From Ceratotherium simum simum (lineage: Eukaryota > Chordata > Mammalia > Perissodactyla > Rhinocerotidae), in contig NW_004454178.1 in NCBI RefSeq assembly GCF_000283155.1, positions 24,980,083-25,044,082 of the forward strand: a stretch of DNA of 64,000 nucleotides. The letters are read 5' to 3'. How positions within the stretch are numbered: position 1 is the stretch's first letter; each line of letters starts with the position of its first letter. Below are positions 44,846 to 56,202 of the stretch, one piece after another. Below the pieces are notes generated by a model that had not been told where the DNA came from, ran no database searches, and worked only from the letters and a program-made list of their open reading frames with translations. A program made the position numbers and the translations under genes.

Positions 44846-45092
44846 TGGGCCTGCCCGGTGGCGCAAGCGGTTAAGTGCATGCGCTCCGCTGCAGTGGCCC
44901 GGGATTCGCCGGTTCGGATCCCAGGCGTGCACTGACGCACTGCTTGGCAAGCCATGTTGTGCGGCGTCCCATATAAAAGTGGAGGAAGATGGGCATGGAT
45001 GTTAGCCCAGGGCCAGTCTTCCTCAGCAAAAAAACAAGAGGATTGGCAGATGTTAGCACAGGGCTGATCTCCTCACCAAAAAAAAAAAAAAA
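44846..45092 (+). mobile_element. ERE-type SINE, young-looking, doubled 3' module
   Basis: TGGGCCTGCCCGGTGGCGCAAG opens the head, followed by two ATGTTAGC modules and an uninterrupted A run of about 20 bases. A perfect 15-base target-site duplication AAAAAGTATAAACAT flanks it (44831-44845 and 45093-45107). Good CpG retention and the pure A tail suggest a recent insertion. Confidence 0.95.
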
Positions 45093-45107
45093 AAAAAGTA
45101 TAAACAT

Positions 45108-45440
45108 GTGTAAGGACCCTGATACTTGTTGCCAAATTGCTTTCCTGAAAGGTTGTATCAGTTTACACTTGTGTCTGTGTTGCCTGAAAGTGTCTTTCCC
45201 ACCACAGGATTAAGTACTGGGATTATTCTTAGCCTTTCTAAATTTGATAGCTAAAAACTGGTAGCTCTTTGATTCTCAGTTTTGTGGAGTTCTTTTTCAA
45301 ATTGTCAAAACATGTCTTGGAGCATTAGTGTTTATTTTTTTGGTGATTTGTAGATTACTTATTAACCCGTTTCATAGCTGTTGCAAATATTTTTTCTCAG
45401 TTGAGATTAAGAGTTGAACATCTTCCTCATTGCCTGAAAG
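45108..45440 (-). repeat. old L1 3' UTR fragment, right of the ERE
   Basis: TTGTTGCCAAATTGCTTTCCT, AAAGGTTGTATCAGTTTACAC and TAACCCGTTTCATAGCTG resemble antisense L1M 3' UTR and continue the block at 44380-44845. Confidence 0.6.
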
Positions 45441-46289
45441 AAATAAGCCTAACCAGGTGCTCAATAACTCTATGATAGATTCCCCACCCGGCTTTACCTT
45501 ATAAGATGTGGAAGCCATCACAGTATGTTGAGTAGATGAATGAGAACTGAAAGCTGGAGTTAATTAGGACCAAAATAATGACTCCACCTTGGGTAAATGC
45601 GTAAACACACTCCTCTCTTTAAAAATAACGTGGTCTTGTTAAACACGGACTCGCTGTTCCATCCCACTGTTTCCTAGGAAACAGTTGCTGACGAACAAAA
45701 GCCGACCAACTCTCCTGAATTTCCACCCATATGTGCAATGTGTGCATTGGACACAAAGTAGCGCACATCACTGCCTGGAGAGTCAGCTTGAGTCAGCTTC
45801 TGGCGGGAGATGAGGAGAGTCTGGACAAATCTGAATATCAGACACCAAATCATTTAACGAAACTAGCTGGGAGGAGTAGGTTTTATTGTGTTCTTGGACA
45901 TCTGACAAGTGGCGGGAGATGGTTCTAATTCTAAAAGAGAAAAAGTAATGCATTCTCTAGGGATGATTTGTCAGTTGGGTTTTTCACAGAGAGGAAAAAG
46001 TCTGAAATGTCCCAAATAAAGCTATTTGCTGTCATGTTAACACAGCTGGCAGGGTGGAAAGTGGTGTTGTTGAGGGAGGTCACTCTGTTCTGGGAAGTCT
46101 TCGCCCGACACCTCGGGGTGTCTGCTTGGCCATATGGCCCTGGACAGGTCACTTGTCAAGACTGAATAATGCTGTCTCCTGCGGGGAGCAGCGAGCAGGC
46201 CAGATCATGTTTGGAGGCCGTTTCCAGTTGTGGTTTTAAGAAAGAGGGAAAAACATTTGTCTGATGGAGGCCAGAATCAGGATGATAGA
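45441..46289. other. unassigned intronic sequence
   Basis: No gene or named repeat recognised. Confidence 0.35.
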
Positions 46290-46470
46290 GAGTCCAGCAC
46301 AGCTGAGCTCCTGGTCCAGCCACACCATCTTGACCCTGTGTCAACTTGAGTGCATTACTCAACCCGAGCCTCAGTTTCCGCAGTGGTGCCACGGAAATAA
46401 TAATACCCACCTTGCAGGGCTGTTGAGGCTTAAACGAGAGAAAACACACAAGCGGGTCTGCACACAGTCG
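46290..46470 (+). repeat. MIR SINE
   Basis: GTGCATTACTCAACCCGAGCC, TCAGTTTCCGCAGTGGTGCC, AATAATAATACCCACCTTGCA, GGGCTGTTGAGGCTTAAACG are in MIR order. Confidence 0.75.
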
Positions 46471-46544
46471 GCATCAGCGAATGTCTGGGGAGGGCACCGT
46501 GACAGCGTCCATGCGGATCCTGCAGCCTGGGATCGGCTGCACAT

Positions 46545-46710
46545 GGTGCAGGACCTTGGCGAGCAGCTCCTCCTGTCTGTGCCTCGGTTTCCTCGTCCTC
46601 ACTTGGAGAGTGTGATCTTTTCTCTTGATGGGGCCGGTGTGAGAAATAACCAAAGTGAACCATGTCAGGCATTTAGACGCCGTCTGGCACTCAGTGTTAG
46701 CTGGTGTCTT
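46545..46710 (+). repeat. MIR SINE fragment (second, adjacent)
   Basis: TCTGTGCCTCGGTTTCCTCG, GGTGTGAGAAATAACCAAAG and CTGGCACTCAGTGTTAGC resemble MIR. It lies only about 75 bases after another MIR. Confidence 0.55.
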
Positions 46711-49059
46711 TGTCGTTAGCCTCGAGTAGAAATGTTTCCAGCAGAGACGGTGAGCACAGCACACAGTGCGGGTGCTCCTCACAGCTGTGGAGGGCCCCCA
46801 AGTCCTCACCTTTGAAGGGTCCATTCCACCCCTCTTGTATATCTGAAGGGACCTACCATATCTTCAGATAGTATATGGGACAGCCAGTCTGTGGCATCCA
46901 AAAAGGGGCTAAGGATCCTGAACTAAGGGCACCCCTTCCGGTCAGGTGGTGGTGGTTGCTGTAACACCAGTACTTCCCTTTTCAAGTGATGAGCAATGAA
47001 CTTGCGTCGGCTTGCTCGTCGGCCGTGGACCCGTGTGACAGGGTCCTGCACTGCACACGTGTCCTACAGGCGGTAGCGGGTGGTTCTCACCTGCGAGGGA
47101 GGCACACATCTCAGAGCCAGAGGCTCTGGAAGTCAGTTAAGGCTCTGAAACACTGAATCTCAACCTATGAAAACAAATCCAGGCACAGCCCACAGTCCCA
47201 CAAGAGCTCGTTTGTTTATCACACCTCAGAAAGCAAGGAGGGCACAGAATAGATTCTCTCTCGCTGGCTCACAGGCTCTTGGACACTTAAGTCGGACACT
47301 TTCCAATCAGAGATGAATCACTACAATGACATAATTTGCGTTGAGTCTTTTGCATTCTAGCAATGACTAAAGAGAAATGCCGTGGGAAGAGTTGGGTGAG
47401 GCAGAAGGAGCCAGGGCAGAGGGAGGGAGGGCTCTGCTCAGGCTCCAGGGCTTCTCTGAGCCGGGCACTGGCTCCTTGCTCGTAGCCCCCTCGGGAGAAG
47501 CTGGCCAAGGGCTGGGGCCCACCACAGCTCCTTAGTCTATTCAGTACTGGCTTTACAGCTGTGCATGCACGTGTGTGTGTGCATGTGTGTGCATGTTTTC
47601 CTGTTAAAATATCTCAGACAACCTCTCTAAGTAAATTACATTTACGTAATGTAACTGACTGGTCTGGCAACATATTTCTTAATGCTTTTTCTCTGTTCAC
47701 CAGGTTGAGAGTTTCTTTTCCTCATTTTGACTTCTGCATCTGTTGCTAAATGATACGAATGATATTGTATTAAGTCCTCACAGTCTCTAGAATCTTACGG
47801 AAGCACACAAGAAGCCATCTTAGTCTCAGGAGCTATAGTCACTGATGGACCCTCTTTACAGAGGAAGGGTCAGTGCCTTCGATTTCTTGTTTTGTTAGTG
47901 ACTTTTTAAATACAGCCGATAATACAGAGCTTCTTACAATAGAGATGGAAACTGGTTCTTACACAAGAGAGTTAGACTTTTGTGTTTAATGGGAATTTAA
48001 TATTTGAAAAAATTAAAAATTGAGTATAAATAAAGATTAAAAAATTCTTAGGTATCCTTTATGATCATATCACTTGTTCAAAATGGAAAGCAGAGAATTT
48101 TCTGCACGAAACACAGATATTATCTTGCCCTTAACAAAATATTGACCTAAGTTTAAGTTTGTTTTAAATTTGGTTTATTATTCTGGTTATTCTAAGAGAA
48201 TAACTACTTTATCATGTATTGAAATAAGATCTTATACATATCTAAAAATGGATAATATATCTTTTAATATATTTCCCTTAGCTTGAAGCTCCAAACAAAA
48301 TTCAATGGGATTCATCTTGTATTTTCAAATATTGCTGTAGATAAGCCACAAAATACTTACTTCCCATGTCTTTAATAAATGGGTGCAGTTTTTCAGTTTT
48401 TCATAGAGCATGATGAAATTCCTTCACAACACAGTGGAAGTGTTCAACTTTTTAGATCAAGAGTAGATTTAATGCGTGTGTATTCACTGTAGGAGACATG
48501 CAGGAGTGATCTTGTTTCTATCTTAAATAAAACTCTGACATAGATTAGGTTGTTAACTAAGTTCTTCAGCTGAGGGTTGGGCCCTCTTTTATTACAAACA
48601 CTGTTAAATTTTTATAAATCGTTTTAGTGAAAAAAAGAAATGCGGGGATTCACTCTCAAAGGTTTGAAGTCACCACCAGGAGGCGTAACAGACTCGTGGG
48701 TCACTGGTCTGTGAGATGAAAGGGAACAGCAGCTGAGTGCCCGGGAGAGGATGCCAGGGCCACATCTGGAGGAGCTTGTAGACCCCTAGGACGAGTTTGG
48801 ACTTTACCCCACTCTCACAGGGAGGCCTTTCAAAGCTTTCACAAAGCAGGCTTACCTTTCCCCACTCCTTCGTACTCACATCTCATTTCCTCAGAAGACA
48901 CAGAGCTGGATTTCTTCTACATTCCCCAAGCCTGGCATGGTGTGGGGATATTTCTATTTAACGTCATGGTCTTTATCACAATTATAATTAATTATTTATT
49001 TGTGCAATTATTTAACGTCAGTCTTCTCTCTGGATGGTCTGATTGCCCCCTTGTGTATT
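46711..49059. other. unassigned intronic sequence, AT-rich 47750-48650
   Basis: A short GT-rich run (about 47567-47596) is the only feature recognised in about 2.3 kb. No gene. Confidence 0.4.
47567..47596. repeat. interrupted (GT)n microsatellite
   Basis: CACGTGTGTGTGTGCATGTG and a second GTGTGCATG block. Confidence 0.75.
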
Positions 49060-49135
49060 GTTCTGTCCGCAGTTGGCCTGGTATCTGACATGTGATTAGG
49101 CTCTCAATCCATATTTGTTGATTGAATAAATGAGA
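49060..49135 (+). repeat. L2-type LINE 3' tail
   Basis: TTGTTCTGTCCGCAGTTGGCC, then GGCTCTCAATCCATATTTGTT and GATTGAATAAATGAG match an L2 3' tail. Confidence 0.55.
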
Positions 49136-49349
49136 TTACACCAGCAGCAGAATGGGAGGAGACTATTTGGGATGATTCTGAGGAGACACACTGAGGCCTG
49201 ATATAAGGCAGTGGCGGTGGGAGGCATTGAAGGACATTAAGAGAGGAAGATGACTTGATGAACTGAAGTGGGAAGTGGGGGAGAACACTGTCTTTGAGAT
49301 GCGTGCCCACAGCTGGCGTGTGCGGGCGTTGACTGATATCAAGGCTCCG

Positions 49350-49480
49350 TGCTGCGCACCCTGCAAGCGTTGTCTTAATCTCTCCGACAACCCTGTAAAG
49401 TTGTTACTGTTATTGCCTCTCCTTTGCAAATGAGGGAACTGAGGCACAGAGGCCTTAAATAAAGCCTTCTTGGGAGGCGC
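49350..49480 (-). repeat. MIR SINE fragment
   Basis: GTTGTCTTAATCTCTCCGAC, ACTGTTATTGCCTCTCCTTTG and AATGAGGGAACTGAGGCACAG match the reversed MIR. Confidence 0.7.
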
Positions 49481-49519
49481 TGGTTGGTAGTGCGGCCACG
49501 GGAGAGGAGATGCAGGAGA

Positions 49520-49705
49520 AAGCCTCTAGGGGGCAACAGGGGTTCCGTTTTGGATTTGTCAAGTTTGAGATGCCTTTGGGACATCCAGGTAGAGATGTCC
49601 AGCTGGTAGGTGGGCTGAAGCTTGGAGAAGTCAGGATCAGAAATATAGATCTGGTGTCAGGGACATCTAGGTCATGGTCAAAGTGGTGGGGCCAGGAGCA
49701 AGACG
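49520..49705 (-). repeat. L2 LINE fragment
   Basis: GTTTTGGATTTGTCAAGTTTG, GAGATGCCTTTGGGACATCC and TAGAGATGTCCAGCTGGTAGG match the reversed L2. Confidence 0.65.
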
Positions 49706-50054
49706 CCTTACAGTAAAGAGCTCTGAGACCACCCAGGAATCCTAAAATACGCCCCCATGAGTGTGAGTCGAGGATGCAAGTGCAGTTTCGTGTTCTCTTT
49801 CTTTATTTTCTGTGGCATTCTGAAGTAGGTATGATATAATCAATAAAATGAAAAAATTACTATTTATTATTTGCAAAAATGGTGGATAGTATCCTTTAAA
49901 TGAGATGCACAAAAGCATGAATCTGCATTAGTATTATTTCCTCTTTCAAAGCATTAAAAAAAACCCTGGTATCAATGATCAATCATGTGACTTTTTAAAG
50001 CAAAAATTAAGGAATGCAAAGAACCGTATTTGACATCCTGAAAGACCCAGAAGA

Positions 50055-50248
50055 ATTCTTAACCTTGGGTCCACAAATCCCCCAAGGGCCTTGGTTAGAT
50101 TTCAAGAGATCCCTGAAATTAGATAAGAAAAAATAGTATTACCTCCCATTATGAATGTAGGCCAAAAACTTCAATACTGTTAGAAGTGTGTAACTTTGTC
50201 ACCAATAGAAATCCCAACTATTTTCAGGTCACTTTACAGGGGTTGCGG
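50055..50248 (+). mobile_element. hAT-type DNA transposon remnant (family not certain)
   Basis: TTCTTAACCTTGGGTCCACAA, TATGAATGTAGGCCAAAAAC and GTAACTTTGTCACCAATAGAAA match a common mammalian DNA transposon whose name I cannot fix from memory. Confidence 0.55.
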
Positions 50249-51060
50249 AAAGCTGGGGACAGTGCACATCGCTATGGCGATCTTATGGTGGATACGAGCT
50301 CTTGCCGTGTAACGCGTTCCTAGAGAAGCCCATACAGGTGCTGGTTAGTGAGCTGTTGCCTCCAAACCCTCCCTTCTTAGCCAGCCCTGGGATGCGGGGC
50401 AGAGGCGCTGCACGCCTCATCTCACCTCGGCTCAGCTGACGGGGCACTAGAGGGAGCCCGCGAGGCCGGGAAAGGAGAAAGAACGTGCTCCTCCCTGGCG
50501 GCTTCCTGTTTCTGCGAGCATCGCCCAGCAAGGGCTCTTCACCCGGCAGCCCAGCCGCAGGCGGTGCCGTGTCTAGTGCTTTTCACGCTCTCAGAAACAC
50601 CGTCGTGGAGCCCTGTCAGAGATTCTGAAGCACCTTTTGTTCCCTCAGCCCTCGCTGGTCTTGAAATTATTACCTCTGTGTTACTTGACCCCCCCTTTGC
50701 CTTCTCAGTCACCCAGCACCTGCTCAGTGCGTCCCCTGTGTTAAATTACTTCCATTAACATAACTGGTGGACTTTCTTTTTTCCTCGACTGGACTCTGAT
50801 TGATACACTATATCACGATTGAAAAATATATTTTGATGTGTTTCAGAAGAATCCATTCCCTTTGTAACTCTATATACTTCGTTTTAAGCATTTAAAAATA
50901 TTATTGAAGAATGGCCACAGGCGTCACCAGCCTGCCTGGGGCGTCCAGTATGGAAAAAGTGGTAGCCAGCCTAATTAACTGCAGTTTCCTGGGTTAGGGT
51001 TAAAAGCCTCTAAGAACACACAACATAAAGGTTTTTCTTTCCATTCTCCCTTCCTTTCCT
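50249..51060. other. unassigned intronic sequence, possible LTR end
   Basis: TGTGTTAAATTACTTCCATTAAC followed by CGACTGGACTCTGATTGATAC (to about 50806) resembles the 3' end of an MLT-type LTR; the 5' part is not recognisable. Confidence 0.35.
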
Positions 51061-51439
51061 TTTAGATAAAGTTATGGAGGAAAATGAACTTTGTGTTATT
51101 TTCCCCCCTTTAAAAATAGTACAGCCAATGGAGACAATGTCAGAAAAATAGAAGGAAATAAAAAGTTATCTGTATCCTCATTATAACATAAAGACAAACG
51201 TGGCTCTATTTTGATGTATTTCCTTAGGGTCTTTGTTGTTGTTTATTTTTGCATAGATTATTATTGGGGTGTGTGTGAGTACCCACGTGTGTGTGGACTC
51301 AACATTGTCATAAACATTTTGCATTTCATTACAACTTGGCATGAGCACCATTTTTATAGCTGGACATGATGCCATCAAGTAGATATCTCAAGGTTGACTT
51401 GGCCATTTTCTTATGATATAAAACTTTAAACATACATTT

Positions 51440-51690
51440 ATTTTTTTATTGTGGTAAAACATGCATAACATAAAATTTACTGTTTAATCATTTCCAGTTG
51501 TCCAGTTGAGTGTCATTAAGTACACTCACATTGTTGTGCAACCAGCACCACCATCCATCTCCAGAACTTTTCCATTTTCCCAAACTGAAACTCTGTCCCC
51601 ATTAAACAATAACTCCCCATGCCCCCCACCCCCCAGCCCCTGGCACCCACCATTCTACTTTCTGTCTCCATGAATTTGATTAACATAAAT
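51440..51690 (-). repeat. L1M 3' end, copy 1
   Basis: TTTTTATTGTGGTAAAACATG, GCATAACATAAAATTTACTG, CACATTGTTGTGCAACCAGC, CAGCCCCTGGCACCCACC match the antisense L1M 3' end. Its T-rich start is the L1 tail. Confidence 0.88.
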
Positions 51691-52130
51691 TTCTACTATT
51701 GTCTGCTGTTTTTCCAATACAAGGTCATGGTAAATGGCTTAAAGGTACACACTTAATGCAAAAAGTATTTGCCTGATGCCTGCCTGCCTCCCTCTCAACT
51801 GTCAACAGTTGCCAGTCCTAATTGTTCTTGTTTTTCTGATGATATCTGAAAATTCATACAGGGACATGATGACTTAAATCTTTCCATTTCCATGAATTTC
51901 GAATGTAGAGAGCTCATGGTAGGGAGCTCGTTTTAAAACAGAGATGTGTCCTGGTTGCATTTTCTGACGATTCCTTTCCACACAGATTTCCTAATTTTTT
52001 GTGTGGCCAATTTCATGTGGAGACTGTTGGAACTCACTGTCTGACTTCTGTTTTCTGGAGAAAACTCCGCCTTGACTTTCCTCTTCCTCCTTCTGTGGTA
52101 TTACATAAACAAAAGAGTAAATTTGGATTT

Positions 52131-52597
52131 TTAAAAAATTATTTTTTTTAAAGTGTGCTAAAATAATGTAACATAAAATTTGCCATCCTAATGGTTTTTA
52201 AGTGTATAATTCAGTGGTATTAAGTACATTCACAATGTTGTGCATCCACCACCACCATCCATCTCCATAGCACTTTTCCTCTTCTCAAACTGAAACTCTG
52301 TCCACATTAAACACTAACTCCCCATTTCCCTCTCCCCCAGCCCCTGGCAACTACCTTTCTACTTTCTGTCTCTATGAATTTGACAATTCTAGGTATCTCA
52401 TGTGAGTGGAATAATACAATATTTGTCCTTTTGTGTCTGGCTTATTTTACTTTGCATAATGTTGTCAAGGTTTCATCCACATTGTAACATGTGTCAGAAT
52501 TAAAAGAAAGGTCCAATAATATTCCATTGTGTGGATATACCACATTGTGTTTACCCATTCATCTACCAATGGACACTGGGGTTTGTTCCACTTGTAA
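52131..52597 (-). repeat. L1M 3' end, copy 2
   Basis: TAAAATTTGCCATCCTAATGG, CACAATGTTGTGCATCCACC, TCCTTTTGTGTCTGGCTTATT, ACCCATTCATCTACCAATGG match the same L1M 3' region but extend further toward ORF2 than copy 1. The copies lie 690 bases apart in the same orientation. Confidence 0.88.
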
Positions 52598-53589
52598 AAA
52601 AGTAAATTGGCTTTTGTATTTAATATGAATTATTAGGAATTTTAATGTGGATTAACATAATGATAAAATAGGTGCTAAAGTTCCTTTTTATCATTATGTT
52701 ATCTGATGTTATTAAGCCAACATGAAACCTCCAGCTCAGGCCCCTTGGAAATGCTCACCTGTGGCCGCCAGGAGGCAGCTGTTAGAGTTCGACCACCCCG
52801 CCCAAGCCTATATTCTACATTCCTCACTGCCTACACCCCTCTGCCTTCTTCCCGAGATAAAGATGCTAAAAGATGGAGATGGTTCTATTATGTTTTATTC
52901 TAAATGTAGGACATATATTTTAAATAATCATAGAATATTAGAGCTGAAAACTTTGAATAGTTTTGCCTTTTTAATACTCTTAGTTGCTTCACTGTGGGCA
53001 GATAATTTCTTCTTTTTCAAAAACCTACAACATAGAAGAGTCTCTTCACCCAAATGAGAAGTTCGTGAGCTTCTATTGCCTAATGCCATTCTTTGGAGGC
53101 ACAGTCATATCTCCTTATCTGGCTCAAGAAGTTCACGTCCAGCCATCTAGATCATAACTCTCAACTAGGAAGTGACTGGGTGCCTGAGAGAGAGTAACTG
53201 TCACAAAGTTCAGTCCTCTTGTGATAGAAAAGTAATATGATTATTCCTACTAGAGCCTCATGACTTAGAATGCCAGTTAATATTTCGGTTCTATGGGTTT
53301 AACAAACTTATATATTCCCTTGCACGAGGGTATACAGGGCAGGCTGTGGGTTCTGAGCGACAGAGATAGAGGCTGAGATAGAAGCCCACTGTGGGGGCAG
53401 GAAGGCAGATTAGGGAGAGGCCCATGGTCTGGAACAAAAGTTACCTCCCACATCCCTTTGTAAATGGTGACTAGATGCATCAGATTTCAATTAACTGCTC
53501 CTTGAACTGTTCTGTAACTGTGCATTATATATGCACCAAACTCTGCACTTACAGTTAGCATTTTATTATTCAAATACTGATTACAAATG
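52598..53589. other. unassigned intronic sequence
   Basis: No gene or named repeat recognised. Confidence 0.35.
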
Positions 53590-53790
53590 ATACCTCATTT
53601 AATCTTTATAAACCCCATGAACTAGGCACCATTATTACTTCACTTTTATAGATGAGGAAACTGAGGCACAGACAGAGGTTACGTAACTTGCCCAAGGACA
53701 ACAGCAAGTTTTAGGCTGAGGCGAAGCTTCAGCCCAGCAGGTTTGGCCCTGAGATCTGAGCTCAGCGTCCTTCCTGCACGGTGCCTCTCC
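53590..53790 (-). repeat. MIR SINE
   Basis: ATACCTCATTTAATCTTTATA, CACCATTATTACTTCACTTTT, AGATGAGGAAACTGAGGCAC, AACTTGCCCAAGGACAACAG match the reversed MIR in order. Confidence 0.75.
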
Positions 53791-54289
53791 CCACAGAAGA
53801 CAATTGTATTCCAACACTGACAATAGTAATTAACTTTTCACGGACTTCAGGACTCTTCCTTCTCCAAGTCGCTTTGCCTGTTTATCTCTTATGGGTCCAA
53901 ATTAGATTCTAGCCTTTAGACAACAGTGTCTTGCTCTGAGACTTGTAATTTGTTTCCTTTCAGGAGCTTTATCAGGCTGACAACAGATTCTCTGTTTACT
54001 TTGTAGGCCATTTTAATGCTATTTAAATTCTAAGAAGCCTGGAGTCCTGTCCTGTGTCGTTACAGTGTAAGCACTGACGCACAAAGCTGCCCTCCTTATT
54101 GCTTCCCTAATTGCAGAGTATCCAGTTTAAAAAGAGCCCAGCAGACCAGAGCTACTGTAACGTTATGATGATGAGAGTTCTGATGTTCAGACAGGATAAA
54201 GAAATCAGCACTATAACTACTGAAAAGGAGCAGATAAAATTTGTAACTACTTACAGATTATATGTATGTCTAATCGAAAAAATCAATCT
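53791..54289. other. unassigned intronic sequence
   Basis: Nothing recognised. Confidence 0.3.
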
Positions 54290-54680
54290 AAAACTGAGAG
54301 TTCGATGACATAGTTTGTAATAATAGAAATAAAAAACCCATTGCACTCCCATATCTCACAATAATGATTTTTTTAATAATGGAAAAAAGTATAAGATCCC
54401 ATTCAAAATAGCATTTACAAATAAATAAATATGCAGGACCTGCATGAAGAAAACTATAATAATATACTGAAGGACATACCAAATTTAAAAATGGAGAGAG
54501 AGATACTTTGTTTCTGAATGAGAAGACTCAATGTTGAAAAGGTGTTAATCCATCCCCAAATAATTTACAAATAGAATATAACTCAAATAAAATCCCAGTT
54601 TACGGGACAAGGTTGGTTTAAAGTTTAACAAGCAGACTCTAAAGTTAATCTGGAAAAATAAATAGTGAGACCAGTCAAGA
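54290..54680 (+). repeat. decayed L1 ORF2 fragment
   Basis: ATCCCATTCAAAATAGCATTT, ACCTGCATGAAGAAAACTAT, TGAAGGACATACCAAATTT, AAAATCCCAGTTTACGGGACA resemble L1 ORF2. Frame is broken throughout. Confidence 0.65.
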
Positions 54681-55983
54681 AGTTTTTGGAAAAGAATATT
54701 GAAGGTGATTTTCAACTTTTTTGGTAGCCGACAAGTTCTTTGTTCAAACAAAATCTTAGCTCCCTGTTCAAATACTTTCAGTGAGTCTTTTACTGCTTCC
54801 TCAATAAAGTTCAAGTTCCTTAACCTGAGTATTGTTTAAAAAAAAAAACAGCAATCTAACAATATCTAAAAGTAGTCTGAAAAGCAATAAAATTCCCATG
54901 ATTCCATCACTTAAATAGAGCAGCTCTTTTGTTTATTGTGTTTCCTTCCAGTCTTTGTCCATATGCATACATTTTTACATAGTCGTAGTCACAATGTGCT
55001 TGTCCAAGGACTGAGAACACCGAAAGCCTGGCTGTGGGAATCACAATGAGGCAATGCCAAAATTCTGGGCTTGAAGGGGAGCAGCTGCCAGAAAGAGAGC
55101 AAAGCTCCCTGAGTGCCCCAAAATGCTGATTAAACCTTTAAACCCAGCCCAAGCCAATTAAGTGACGTTAAGACTCTACCTGTGGCTCCTCTAAACCTGT
55201 ACGTGAATTGTAATTCCAGAGTCCCTTATCTTGCAGGAAAAGTAATCTGTGTGTGTGTACTTTAGAATAACAGACAGACTGTGCTGCCAGTTCTCAGTGA
55301 CGAGACCTCTTTGTGCCAGACTGGGGTCCCACCACTGTCTGCCATCCAGTCTTCCGTTTTACACAGGAAGCTGGAAGAGGGCATCGGAGTCATTGGAAAC
55401 TACAAACTAATAGGTGGTGGAGCAGGGGTTCCAACCAGCTTTCCTCCCAAACCTCTGCTCTGGAGGTCTGAGGGCTTTCTGCACAGTCACCTGCATTCTC
55501 TGTGTGGACTATGCAGGTTGCCTGCAATCCCGTCAGCCTTTCCTCTCCAGCACTCGCTCCTTTTTCACGGGGCCTTCTCAGAGGTGCTGAGAAGCAAAAC
55601 TCAGTTCTTTGACCTTCTCACTTGCAGTGTTCTTTCTTCCAGCCCACTTTTGAGATCATGCCTTTGGTTTTGGCATGACTGCCCCACCTCTGAGATCTCA
55701 GCCTCGAACTCCCACCCGTGGCCCCCACGTCCTGTCTCTCAGTGTCCGGTGCTGACTTTTCTTGCTCTTCCTGACAACAACTAGCCCTGCTTTAGAGTTC
55801 TTACTTGATGAGAAAAGAGGGCCACAGATATTAGACGACGTGTTGAAATATTCCTCTCTTGACCATTACTTCTGTGCATGTTTAGCTATGGGTCTGTTGG
55901 GGTGTGACTTCTCTGTATAAGCTGATAAGTCAATGTGCTTCTACAACGTGGGTGCCTTGGATGAAGAACAAGTCCCTGGAGAT
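54681..55983. other. unassigned intronic sequence
   Basis: A possible L2-like piece (CAATAAAGTTCAAGTTCCTTA) near 54800. Otherwise nothing was recognised. Confidence 0.3.
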
Positions 55984-56202
55984 CAGGGAGTCTCAACTGG
56001 GAGCAAATTTGCCTCCCAGAGGACATTTGGCAATGTCTGGAGACATTTTTGGTTGTCACAACTAGGGTTGAGAGTGCCACTAGCATCTAAGTGTGTAGAG
56101 GCCAGAGATGCTGCTAACCATCCTTTAATACACAGGACAGCCCCCACACAAAGAATTATTTGACCCAAAATGTCGGCAGTGCTGAGGTTAAGAAACCCTG
56201 CT
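55984..56202 (+). mobile_element. MER20 hAT-Charlie DNA transposon, near full length
   Basis: CAGGGAGTCTCAACTGGGAGC, GGACATTTGGCAATGTCTGG, TTTTTGGTTGTCACAACTAGG, GATGCTGCTAACCATCCTTT, GAGGTTAAGAAACCCTG follow the MER20 order with both inverted ends visible. Its partner at 15499-15672 is in the other orientation. Confidence 0.9.

Noticed and set aside
55281..55784. 167-codon open reading frame on the + strand
   Set aside because: No recognisable homologue or domain, no splice or promoter context.
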